Shown here in pieces: positions 1 to 6,673 of a DNA stretch of 6,693 nt (positions within the stretch are counted from its first letter, which is position 1; each line of letters opens with the position of its first letter). The translations under genes were made by a program, and so were the position numbers. The notes beneath the pieces are model-generated. The model was not told the origin of the DNA. It made no database searches and saw only the letters and a list, made by a program, of their open reading frames with translations. This DNA is from Bacillota bacterium (GTDB taxonomy: Bacteria; Bacillota; Clostridia; Christensenellales; Pumilibacteraceae), in assembly GCA_009780875.1 (NCBI GenBank), contig WQZE01000055.1, forward strand, positions 1 to 6,693. Reading direction: 5' to 3'.

Positions 1-1223
1 ACCTCACCCCCACATTGCGGACATTGTTGGGGGTGTGCAATCTCTTGCGTGGCCGTGCCCTCCACCCCATACAAAATCTCTGGGATGACATCATTGCTCC
101 TACGCAAAAACACGGTACTACCAATGCCCACTTTTTTGCGGACAATGTCATCATAGTTGTTGAGCGTAGCACGCTTGACGGTCACGCCCCCAACATCAAT
201 GGGTTGCAAAATGGCTGTGGGCGTAATTTTGCCCGTGCGACCCACCGCCCAAACAACCTCTTGCACCGTGGTGGATACCTCCTCGGCCTCAAATTTGTAC
301 GCCATCGCCCATTTGGGGAACTTGATGGTGTTGCCAAGCACTTGCCTACTGACTTGGTCACACACCTTGACCACCATCCCATCAATCAAAAAATCAAGCG
401 TCCCCCGTTCAACACGCTGTATATGCTTACACAACAAATTTACATCACAAAAAAAGGAAGCGCCCAAACTAGCAAATCCATTCTGCTCCAAAAATACAAA
501 CACATCCCTTTGCGTTTTTATGGCACCTTGGTCACCCATCGCCTCAATATAGTTAATATGATAAAAATATATTTGCACTCCACGCTTTTTTGTCTCTTGT
601 GGGTCCAAGTTGCGTATCGCCCCAGCGGCACCATTGCGTGCATTTTTGAGTGGGTCTTGCGGGTTTTGTTGATTGTATGCTTGCAACGAGGACAAATGAA
701 TCACGCCCTCTCCCTGCACCTCAAAAAAACCTTGAAAGGGCACCGTCATTGGCACACTTGGGATGGTACGCACTTGCCTTGTCACATCCTCCCCTGTCTC
801 TCCATTGCCCCTCGTTGTCGCACGCACAAAGCACCCTTTGTCATAGGTCAAGCAAAGTGTCAGTCCATCAAGTTTGTATTCAAGGCTGTACTCAATCTCC
901 TTGCCCTCCAAGGCGGTCTTTGTCTTTGCACACCACGCTTGCAACTCTCCCAATGTTTTGACCTTGTCAAGACTGTACAATTTGGACTTGTGACGATGCT
1001 CTGCAAAGGCTTTGAGTGGCGTGCCCCCAATACGCAACGAAGGGCTGTTGGCAAGCACAATCCCACTAGATTTTTCAAGCACTTGCAATGCATCATACAA
1101 GCGGTCATACTCTCCGTCATCCACACGGGGCTTGTCTAGCACATAATAAAAATAAGCATACTCGTTGAGTTTGTCAACGAGTTCTGCCATTTCCTTTTTG
1201 ATGGTCGTTTCTTTTTCACTCAT
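1..1223 (-). CDS. ligA: NAD+-dependent DNA ligase LigA (3' end outside the window)
   Basis: LigA seals 5'-phosphate/3'-OH nicks in DNA, using NAD+ to adenylate its active-site lysine; it joins Okazaki fragments and repair patches in the cytoplasm. I translated the minus strand and found one uninterrupted frame of 407 codons plus two bases. Domain Ia (YYVLD and EYDRL) lies near residues 27-45. The adenylation domain has the catalytic KLDG (K117), TRGNG (R138), EVQGE (168-172), ARNGAAGAIR (about 195-204), the IDGMVVK motif (K286) and AYKF (K310). An OB fold follows, and the first zinc-finger pair CPQC (C401, C404) sits at the edge. The second cysteine pair, helix-hairpin-helix and BRCT domains lie beyond position 1. 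The start is ATG 1223-1221. It has AGGAG 6 nt upstream, and an in-frame TGA two codons before the ATG leaves only a GTG at 1226 as a longer choice. EVQGE replaces the usual EVRGE. It follows pcrA, as in Bacillus. Confidence 0.97.
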   Translation of the reverse strand, partial: MSEKETTIKKEMAELVDKLNEYAYFYYVLDKPRVDDGEYDRLYDALQVLEKSSGIVLANSPSLRIGGTPLKAFAEHRHKSKLYSLDKVKTLGELQAWCAKTKTALEGKEIEYSLEYKLDGLTLCLTYDKGCFVRATTRGNGETGEDVTRQVRTIPSVPMTVPFQGFFEVQGEGVIHLSSLQAYNQQNPQDPLKNARNGAAGAIRNLDPQETKKRGVQIYFYHINYIEAMGDQGAIKTQRDVFVFLEQNGFASLGASFFCDVNLLCKHIQRVERGTLDFLIDGMVVKVCDQVSRQVLGNTIKFPKWAMAYKFEAEEVSTTVQEVVWAVGRTGKITPTAILQPIDVGGVTVKRATLNNYDDIVRKKVGIGSTVFLRRSNDVIPEILYGVEGTATQEIAHPQQCPQCGGE

Positions 1224-1229
1224 CACTCA

Positions 1230-1234
1230 CTCCT
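1230..1234 (-). promoter_or_regulatory. Ribosome-binding site of ligA
   Basis: The minus strand reads AGGAG followed by the 6-nt spacer TGAGTG and then ATG. This is a strong Shine-Dalgarno match at good spacing and it decides the ligA start. The in-frame TGA at 1229-1227 rules out any longer N-terminus except a GTG directly before the ATG. Confidence 0.8.
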
Positions 1235-1243
1235 GCAAATTTA

Positions 1244-1301
1244 CCCAAATCCTACCTTGCCTTTGAACCACAAACCTTTGCCCCTCTCTCCTGCCTTGCC
1301 C
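1244..1301 (-). repeat. G-rich pcrA-ligA spacer with two related GG-repeat motifs
   Basis: On the coding (minus) strand the pcrA-ligA gap is rich in G runs. Two segments share GGCAAGG[C/T]AGGA: 1289-1300 and 1250-1261, identical at 11 of 12 positions and 39 nt apart. Each sits in a GG-N3-GG-N2-GG-N(4-5)-GG arrangement, at 1281-1301 and 1244-1261, the spacing expected of a two-tier G-quadruplex. The rest of the gap (1224-1310) shows no U-run terminator and no clear promoter, so pcrA and ligA are probably on one transcript. The repeat is seen directly. Any folding or regulatory role is inference. Confidence 0.4.
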
Positions 1302-1310
1302 ACACACCCA

Positions 1311-3608
1311 TCAACAAAGTTCAAGCGGTGCATACGCCAAAGCCAACTGCAAAGACCCTGCAATATCAAAGTCCACTTGGGCGTACACATTGCCACCCAC
1401 TCCATCCAATTGCTTGATGGTACCCACGCCAAACTTTTTGTGCATCACCTTGGCACCTACCACAAATCCACTCAAATCCTTGGTCTTGCTCTCACTCCTA
1501 GCAACCACCGAATTTTGTTTTTTGACAACACTCTCATTTTTGCCACTAAACTCACTCCTTGCAACACGCTTGTATTGCAAGGACGCACCCGTGTTTTGCA
1601 TCTCATAACTTTGCCCATCACTGTATTGCCTTTGCAAGATAAACTCGCCTTCTTTCAAAAATCTACTCGGCATACAGTATTGCGTTTGCCCAAACAAAAA
1701 TCTTGATTGTGCCGCCGTCAAATAAAGTAGTTTTCTTGCTCGTGTGACTGCTACATAGGCAAGTCTCCGCTCTTCTTGCACTTGACTTGGTGTATCTATA
1801 CTTCTAGCGGATGGAAAAATCTTTTCTTCTAGTGCTATCACAAAAACAACATCCCATTCAAGTCCCTTGGCACTATGCATTGTAGCAAGCGTCACGCTAT
1901 CCCCTTTTTGCTCATCGTCGTCACTGTCGCTATACAAAGCAACACTGTCCAAAAAGTCGCTCAAAGACAATTCGTTGTCGTCCTCTACTCTTTTTGCAAT
2001 CAAGTCCACAAGTTGTTGAATATTGTCAAGCCTGCTTTGACTGTCCTCACTGCCATCCTCAAAGCAACCCTTGATATCAAGCAATTCAATCATTTGTTTG
2101 GTGAGTGTGCCGAGATTCTTGGTATCAAGCAAAAAGAGTTTTTTGATATCTTTGGACAACGGCAAAAGACGCTTGACCAATCCACTCGGTAAATCCATAT
2201 TGGTCTCTATGGTTTGCAAAACATCACAAATACCCCTATCAGACACCAAGACATAATTTTGCAGTTGTGCCAAACTCGCATCTCCAATGCCTCTTTTGGG
2301 AAAATTTGCAATGCGAAAAATTTGCTCTATGTCATTAGGGTTGTTGAGCAGTTTGAGATACGCCAAAATATCTTTGACCTCTTTCCTTTCAAAAAACTTG
2401 AAACCTCCATATATTTTGTAGGGAATATTGTACCCAAGCAATGCACGCTCAAAGTGAATGGTTAATGCATTCATACGCATCAATACTGCCATCTGATTGT
2501 ACGGTGTGCCTTGTCTATGCAAAGAGGCAATCTTTTGGGCAACAAACTCAGCCTCTTTGGACTCGTCAAATGCGGACTGATATCTTACGGGCTCACCTTG
2601 TCCCGCCTCACTCCACAAAGTTTTTTCAATGCGACCCACATTGTGCTTGATAATTTTGTTTGCCGTGTCCAAAATGCTTTGGGTACTGCGATAATTTTGC
2701 TCCAATTTGTAAATCGTTGCACCAAAATCCTTGACAAAATGTTGCAAGTTTTGTATATTGGCTCCACGCCATCCATAAATACTTTGGTCCTCATCACCTA
2801 CCGCAAATATATTTTTGTGCTTTTGTGCAAGCATTTTGACAATATCATACTGCACGCCATTGGTGTCTTGAAATTCATCAATATGGATATATTCAAACTT
2901 GTCGCAAAAATACTCCCTTGCTTGCTCGCTCTTTTGCAACAACTCCTTGCATTTGAGAAGCAAATCATCAAAGTCAAAGGCGTTGGATTTGGCAAGTCTG
3001 CTTTGGTACTCTTGGTACACACGGGCTATGTTATCCGCATCTTGATGATACCCATACTCTTGCAAAAAATCTTTGGGTGCAATGTCTCTATTTTTGGCAT
3101 CTCCAATCAAGCCCATTGCTTTTTTTAGAAATTTTTCTCCATCTTTTTTTGCTCCCGTACTTTCCAATCCAAAATCTTTGGCAATGCCTTGAATGGCGCG
3201 TTTTTTTTCATCTTCGCCATACACCGTAAATTGCTTGGAAAAACCTATCTCCTCCACCCAGTTGCCGTATTTGAGGATTTTGATACACAAGGAGTGAAAA
3301 GTGCTAATCCACAAGTTTTCTGGCTTGGCATCCGTTTGACTGCCCATTTTGTCAAACATATCAAAAAGCCTTTGTTTCATTTCTGCGGTGGCTTTGTTTG
3401 TAAAAGTGATAGCCAAAATTTTCCACGGCTTGACACCCAAATCTGCAACCAAATGTGCAATCCTATGCGTGAGCACCCTGGTTTTGCCACTGCCCGCACC
3501 CGCTGAAACAAGCACCGCTCCTTGGGTATGTTTCACAATGCGGTTTTGCAAATCATTGAGGAGCGTCAAATCTATAATACTGTTTGTTTGAATGTTCTTG
3601 TCTTCCAT
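1311..3608 (-). CDS. pcrA: ATP-dependent DNA helicase PcrA (UvrD/Rep family, SF1A)
   Basis: PcrA is a 3'-to-5' DNA helicase/translocase that unwinds DNA in repair and rolling-circle replication and clears RecA from DNA. From the chosen start it has 765 residues, slightly longer than typical PcrA (about 720-740). Visible motifs are the Q motif around Q21, Walker A AGAGSGKT (36-43), Ia ITFTNKA (67-73), II DEFQDT (244-249), III GDEDQSIYGWRGA (271-283), IV NYRST (305-309), the IYGGFKFFERKE region (399-410), HSAKGLEW (578-585) and VI VAVTRAR (619-625). A variable linker (about 640-715) leads to a C-terminal Tudor-like module (about 717-764, VGAKVMHKKFGVGTI and YAPLE), which favours PcrA over Rep. 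I chose ATG 3608 because AAAGGA lies 6 nt upstream; a GTG at 3638 would add ten residues but has no Shine-Dalgarno. The stop is TGA. It lies 69 nt after engB and 87 nt before ligA. No pcrB is present between the neighbours. Confidence 0.97.
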   Translation of the reverse strand: MEDKNIQTNSIIDLTLLNDLQNRIVKHTQGAVLVSAGAGSGKTRVLTHRIAHLVADLGVKPWKILAITFTNKATAEMKQRLFDMFDKMGSQTDAKPENLWISTFHSLCIKILKYGNWVEEIGFSKQFTVYGEDEKKRAIQGIAKDFGLESTGAKKDGEKFLKKAMGLIGDAKNRDIAPKDFLQEYGYHQDADNIARVYQEYQSRLAKSNAFDFDDLLLKCKELLQKSEQAREYFCDKFEYIHIDEFQDTNGVQYDIVKMLAQKHKNIFAVGDEDQSIYGWRGANIQNLQHFVKDFGATIYKLEQNYRSTQSILDTANKIIKHNVGRIEKTLWSEAGQGEPVRYQSAFDESKEAEFVAQKIASLHRQGTPYNQMAVLMRMNALTIHFERALLGYNIPYKIYGGFKFFERKEVKDILAYLKLLNNPNDIEQIFRIANFPKRGIGDASLAQLQNYVLVSDRGICDVLQTIETNMDLPSGLVKRLLPLSKDIKKLFLLDTKNLGTLTKQMIELLDIKGCFEDGSEDSQSRLDNIQQLVDLIAKRVEDDNELSLSDFLDSVALYSDSDDDEQKGDSVTLATMHSAKGLEWDVVFVIALEEKIFPSARSIDTPSQVQEERRLAYVAVTRARKLLYLTAAQSRFLFGQTQYCMPSRFLKEGEFILQRQYSDGQSYEMQNTGASLQYKRVARSEFSGKNESVVKKQNSVVARSESKTKDLSGFVVGAKVMHKKFGVGTIKQLDGVGGNVYAQVDFDIAGSLQLALAYAPLELC

Positions 3609-3614
3609 CAAATT

Positions 3615-3620
3615 TCCTTT
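3615..3620 (-). promoter_or_regulatory. Ribosome-binding site of pcrA
   Basis: The minus strand reads AAAGGA, a 6-nt spacer AATTTG, then ATG at 3608. The match and spacing favour this start over the in-frame GTG at 3638, which has no purine-rich site before it. The rest of the engB-pcrA gap holds a TTGACA at 3645-3650 without a credible -10 box at the usual distance. Confidence 0.7.
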
Positions 3621-3649
3621 TACTGTTCGTATTCCCACTCAATGTGTCA

Positions 3650-3660
3650 AATACTGTATT
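3650..3660. promoter_or_regulatory. 11-nt palindrome upstream of pcrA, possible operator
   Basis: The plus strand reads AATACTGTATT, a perfect inverted repeat of AATAC/GTATT around one central base. It lies in the engB-pcrA gap, 42 nt before the pcrA ATG and next to a TTGACA hexamer on the minus strand. It matches neither the Bacillus LexA box (CGAAC-N4-GTTCG) nor a full E. coli LexA box, so no regulator is proposed. A short palindrome of this kind may be chance. Confidence 0.2.
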
Positions 3661-3677
3661 GCCCATCTAGGCTTGCC

Positions 3678-4313
3678 TTAGGGTACTTCGTGTTCTGTTT
3701 TTATTTCCAAATCCTCTATGGCAATATCATACATTTTTTGCAGCAAGGCTTGTTTGCCTGTGCCATCTATGCCTGAGCAGAGCACGATGTTGTCTTTGCC
3801 TAGTTTTAGGTCGGTGGCTACGGTTTGCAATGCGGCGGCTCTTTTGGGTTTGGAGATTTTGTCTATTTTGGAGGCTGCCACCAAAATGGGCAAACCCAAA
3901 GTGTACAAGTATCCTATGAGTGCTTTGTCATTGGGTTGTGGCGGCAATCTGCTATCCACAATGGAGACACAGAGTCCAATGTTGTCGCCTTCAAAGTACC
4001 CCTCAATCATCTTGTCCCATTCATTTTTTTTGGATTTTTCCACCCGTGCATAGCCATAGCCTGGCAAGTCCACGAGCAACAAGGGTCTCTCCTCACCCGT
4101 GGCATCCTCTCTCAAAACGAGTTCAAAATAGTTGATGAGTCGTGTCCTGCCAGGTTCTGAGGAAGTGCGTGCCAATTTTTTTTGCCCGCAGAGCATATTG
4201 ATGAGAGAGGATTTGCCCGCATTGGACCTACCGCAAAAACACACCTCTTTTTTTTGGGTGTGTTCTCGCTCTGTTCTACTATACAAAAAATTGGCTGTTT
4301 TTACTACAATCAT
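3678..4313 (-). CDS. engB: Ribosome biogenesis GTP-binding protein EngB/YsxC
   Basis: EngB (YsxC, YihA) is an essential small GTPase of the TRAFAC class that helps late assembly of the 50S ribosomal subunit in the cytoplasm. The product has 211 residues from the chosen start, against about 195-200 for most homologues. G1 is GRSNAGKSS (28-36), followed by the family signature LARTSSEPGRT (47-57), G3 DLPGYGYA (82-89), G4 SKID (148-151) and a G5-like CSG. The family usually has TKxD at G4, so the first residue is Ser here. About eight extra residues lie around 68-77, just before G3. I placed the start at ATG 4313 because MIVVKTANFLYS lines up with the normal EngB N-terminus. An upstream ATG at 4376 would add 21 residues unlike the family and would run through a stem-loop. 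Neither start has a strong Shine-Dalgarno. It directly follows lon, as in Bacillus. Confidence 0.93.
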   Translation of the reverse strand: MIVVKTANFLYSRTEREHTQKKEVCFCGRSNAGKSSLINMLCGQKKLARTSSEPGRTRLINYFELVLREDATGEERPLLLVDLPGYGYARVEKSKKNEWDKMIEGYFEGDNIGLCVSIVDSRLPPQPNDKALIGYLYTLGLPILVAASKIDKISKPKRAAALQTVATDLKLGKDNIVLCSGIDGTGKQALLQKMYDIAIEDLEIKTEHEVP

Positions 4314-4323
4314 ACTTATGCTC

Positions 4324-4346
4324 AAATCAAGGGTTTTCCTTGATTT
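4324..4346 (-). other. 9-bp stem-loop in the lon-engB gap
   Basis: On the coding strand AAATCAAGG, loop AAAAC, then CCTTGATTT form a perfect 9-bp hairpin ending 10 nt before the likely engB ATG. No U-run follows it in the direction of transcription (next bases GAGC), so it is a poor terminator for lon. On the plus strand it is followed by T residues, but no plus-strand gene needs terminating there. Candidate roles are partial attenuation, an mRNA processing or stabilising element, or masking of engB translation initiation. The structure is seen; the role is inferred. The rest of the 92-nt gap (4314-4405) shows no convincing promoter. Confidence 0.45.
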
Positions 4347-4405
4347 TTCAGGTGGTGCGTTTGCAAGATATTGCATCTACACAAAATCATTTGTTTGCAA
4401 CAGGG

Positions 4406-6673
4406 CTATTTTTTGAGAGCAAACTCAAACACCTCATCAATGCTGCCCACCCACTTGATTTTGATTTTTTCTTGCACAGATTTTGGGATTTCCTCAATGT
4501 CTTTTTCGTTTTCTTTGGCCAAGATGAGCGTGGTCACCCCATCACGGAGAGCGGCTAGCGACTTTTCTTTGAGCCCACCAATGGCAAGCACTCTACCGGT
4601 CAGCGTGACCTCGCCGGTCATTGCCACTTTGCAGTCCACCGCCCTTTTGCAAAATACACTTGCAATCGCTGTTGCAATGGTAATACCTGCACTGGGTCCA
4701 TCCTTTTTGGTAGCACCCTCGGGAAAGTGTATATGCAAATCATATTTTGCAAAATCCTCTGGATTGATTTTGTATTTTTCCGCTCTGCTTTTGACAAGCG
4801 ACAAGGCGGTGTAACACGACTCTTGCATAACCTCACCCAATTGTCCGGTGAGTTTTATGTCACCCTTGCCCTTGATAGCCACCACCTCTACATTGAGTGT
4901 CTTGCCACCCACAGCGGTCCAAGCAAGTCCGGTTGCCACACCAATCTCATCAAACAATCTCTTTTGCTTTTGTGCAATCTTGGGAGGTCCCAAATATTTT
5001 TCTAGTGTCGCAATGATTGCTTTTTCTTTTTCGCCAGAGACCACACCGACCGCCACTTTGCGACACACGGCACCTATTTGGCGTTCCAAGTTGCGGACGC
5101 CACTTTCACTCGTATGACTGTATATCAAAGACTTGATGGCTGTATCCAAAAACACAATATTGTCATTGGTGAGTCCATTGTTCTCAATTTGTTTGGGTAC
5201 CAAGTATTTTTTGGCTATCTCTTGTTTTTCTTCGTAGGTGTAGCCCGACAACTCTATGACCTCCATACGGTCCAGGAGTGGCAAAGGTATGGTGTCAAGC
5301 GAGTTGGCGGTCGTCACAAACATAACTTTGGACAAATCAAAAGGTAGTTCTAGATAGTGGTCCTTGAACTCGTGATTTTGGTTGGGGTCCAAGACCTCCA
5401 ACAGTGCAGACCCTGGGTCACCTCTAAAATCACTGGACATTTTGTCAATTTCATCTAGCAAAAAGACCGGATTGTTGACCTTGATGTTGCGGAGTCCTGA
5501 GAGAAGTCGTCCACACATACTGCCAATATAGGTGCGTCTATGCCCCCGAATCTCTGCCTCATCACGCACACCTCCCAAACTCATTGACACAAACTTGCGT
5601 CCACTCGCCTTGGCAATGGAGGACACAATGGAGGTCTTGCCCACACCTGGGGGACCCACAAAGCACAAAATAGGTGCTTTGAGCGTGTTGGTCAATTTGT
5701 TGACCGCCAAGTACTCAATAATGCGTTCTTTGACTTTTTCTAAACCATAATGGTCATTGTCAAGGCTGGCCTTTGCGGATTTGAGGTCAAAATTTTGCTC
5801 ACTGCTCGTTTTCCAAGGGAGTTCCACTACGGTGTCCAAATAGGCTCTAATCACGCCGTATTCAGGTGATTGAGAGGGTGTGCTTTGCAACCTTGAAACT
5901 TCTTTGAGTACTCGCTCTTCCATATCTTTTGGGAAAGCAAGAGCAGCAATTTTTTCTCTATATTTGATGATATCATCCTCGTTGTCGCCCAACTCCTCCG
6001 ATATCACCTTTTGTTGCTCTTTGAGATAGTACTCTCGTTGGTTCTTCTCCACCCTTTTTTTGACTTTGGATTGCAAGTTGCGTTCTATGCCCACCAAATC
6101 AATTTCGTTAGCAATTTTGACGGCACACTCCTCCATCCTTGCTAGCAAACTGGGTTCTGAGAGTATTTTGAGTTTGTCGTTTTCGCTTGCAAAAATGATG
6201 GATGCCAATGCGTACACCATTTTTTCAGGGTTCTCATAGGCCGCCTCTTGCAAGGGTTCAAAATTCTTTTTTGGGTCAAGTTTTTTGTAGTCTTCTAGAA
6301 GTGATTTGAGTCCCCTAAAAGTCGCCTCAATGACTCTGTCGCTCTCCTCAGGCACCACAATGTCTTTGAGCAACACCTCAAAACAAGGTTGAATATTGAT
6401 ATAGGCATCAATTTCTTTTCGCTCCACAACACTCACAACCACCCTAATAATATTGTTGGGGAGTTTGATGATTTGTTTGATTTGTGCCACAACACCCACC
6501 CTAAAAATATCCTTGGGCCCCACATTGATGGTATTTGCGTGTCGTTGCGTAGCCACAAAAATGGTCTTGTCCTCACCCAACGCCTTGTTGAGTGCTTGCA
6601 ATGATTTTTCACTACTGACATCAAAATGTGTGTTTTGGTATGGAAAAAGCACCTGCTCTTTGATAGCAAGCAT
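4406..6673 (-). CDS. lon: ATP-dependent protease Lon (LonA type, 5' end uncertain)
   Basis: Lon is a homohexameric cytoplasmic AAA+ serine protease that unfolds and degrades damaged proteins and specific regulators. From ATG 6673 it has 755 residues, a little short of the usual 770-820. The N-terminal substrate-binding domain spans about 1-195, with coiled-coil-like helices about 195-260 (KKRVEKNQREYYLKEQQK). The AAA+ module has Walker A GPPGVGKT (340-347), Walker B FLLDEIDKM (D407, E408), sensor 1 TTAN (N457), arginine-finger candidate R469 and sensor 2 GVRNLE (R527). The protease domain has PEGATKKDGPSAG with catalytic S661, then GGLKEK with catalytic K704. The 43-residue spacing matches the E. 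coli S679/K722 dyad, so it should be active. The frame stays open to the window edge (T K K P A I before the Met), and no Shine-Dalgarno precedes this ATG, so the true start may lie further upstream. The stop is TAG; engB follows. Confidence 0.97.
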   Translation of the reverse strand: MLAIKEQVLFPYQNTHFDVSSEKSLQALNKALGEDKTIFVATQRHANTINVGPKDIFRVGVVAQIKQIIKLPNNIIRVVVSVVERKEIDAYINIQPCFEVLLKDIVVPEESDRVIEATFRGLKSLLEDYKKLDPKKNFEPLQEAAYENPEKMVYALASIIFASENDKLKILSEPSLLARMEECAVKIANEIDLVGIERNLQSKVKKRVEKNQREYYLKEQQKVISEELGDNEDDIIKYREKIAALAFPKDMEERVLKEVSRLQSTPSQSPEYGVIRAYLDTVVELPWKTSSEQNFDLKSAKASLDNDHYGLEKVKERIIEYLAVNKLTNTLKAPILCFVGPPGVGKTSIVSSIAKASGRKFVSMSLGGVRDEAEIRGHRRTYIGSMCGRLLSGLRNIKVNNPVFLLDEIDKMSSDFRGDPGSALLEVLDPNQNHEFKDHYLELPFDLSKVMFVTTANSLDTIPLPLLDRMEVIELSGYTYEEKQEIAKKYLVPKQIENNGLTNDNIVFLDTAIKSLIYSHTSESGVRNLERQIGAVCRKVAVGVVSGEKEKAIIATLEKYLGPPKIAQKQKRLFDEIGVATGLAWTAVGGKTLNVEVVAIKGKGDIKLTGQLGEVMQESCYTALSLVKSRAEKYKINPEDFAKYDLHIHFPEGATKKDGPSAGITIATAIASVFCKRAVDCKVAMTGEVTLTGRVLAIGGLKEKSLAALRDGVTTLILAKENEKDIEEIPKSVQEKIKIKWVGSIDEVFEFALKK

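Noticed and set aside
15..1139. A 374-codon open frame on the plus strand opposite ligA
   Set aside because: It is exactly antisense to a LigA frame with all catalytic motifs. The translated product has no recognisable domain and no Shine-Dalgarno-led start, and stop-free antisense frames are common with this codon use.
1241..1432. A 63-codon minus-strand frame overlapping the pcrA end
   Set aside because: It is an out-of-frame shadow of the PcrA Tudor-like module and the G-rich spacer, with no independent start signal.
2511..3128. A 205-codon plus-strand frame opposite pcrA
   Set aside because: It lies wholly antisense to helicase motifs, its Leu/Ile/Cys-rich product looks like reverse-complemented coding sequence, and no ribosome-binding site or family similarity is visible.
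3645..3650. TTGACA on the minus strand before pcrA as a -35 box
   Set aside because: At spacings of 16-18 nt the candidate -10 hexamers (CGAACA, GAACAG, AACAGT) do not resemble TATAAT, so a sigma-70-type promoter is not supported.
4324..4346. The lon-engB hairpin as an intrinsic terminator of lon
   Set aside because: The stem is A/T-rich with only a few G-C pairs and is followed by GAGC rather than a U-run on the coding strand.
4314..4376. N-terminal extension of EngB from the ATG at 4376
   Set aside because: The added 21 residues do not resemble EngB N-termini, the ATG has no Shine-Dalgarno, and the segment contains a perfect stem-loop that fits an untranslated spacer better.
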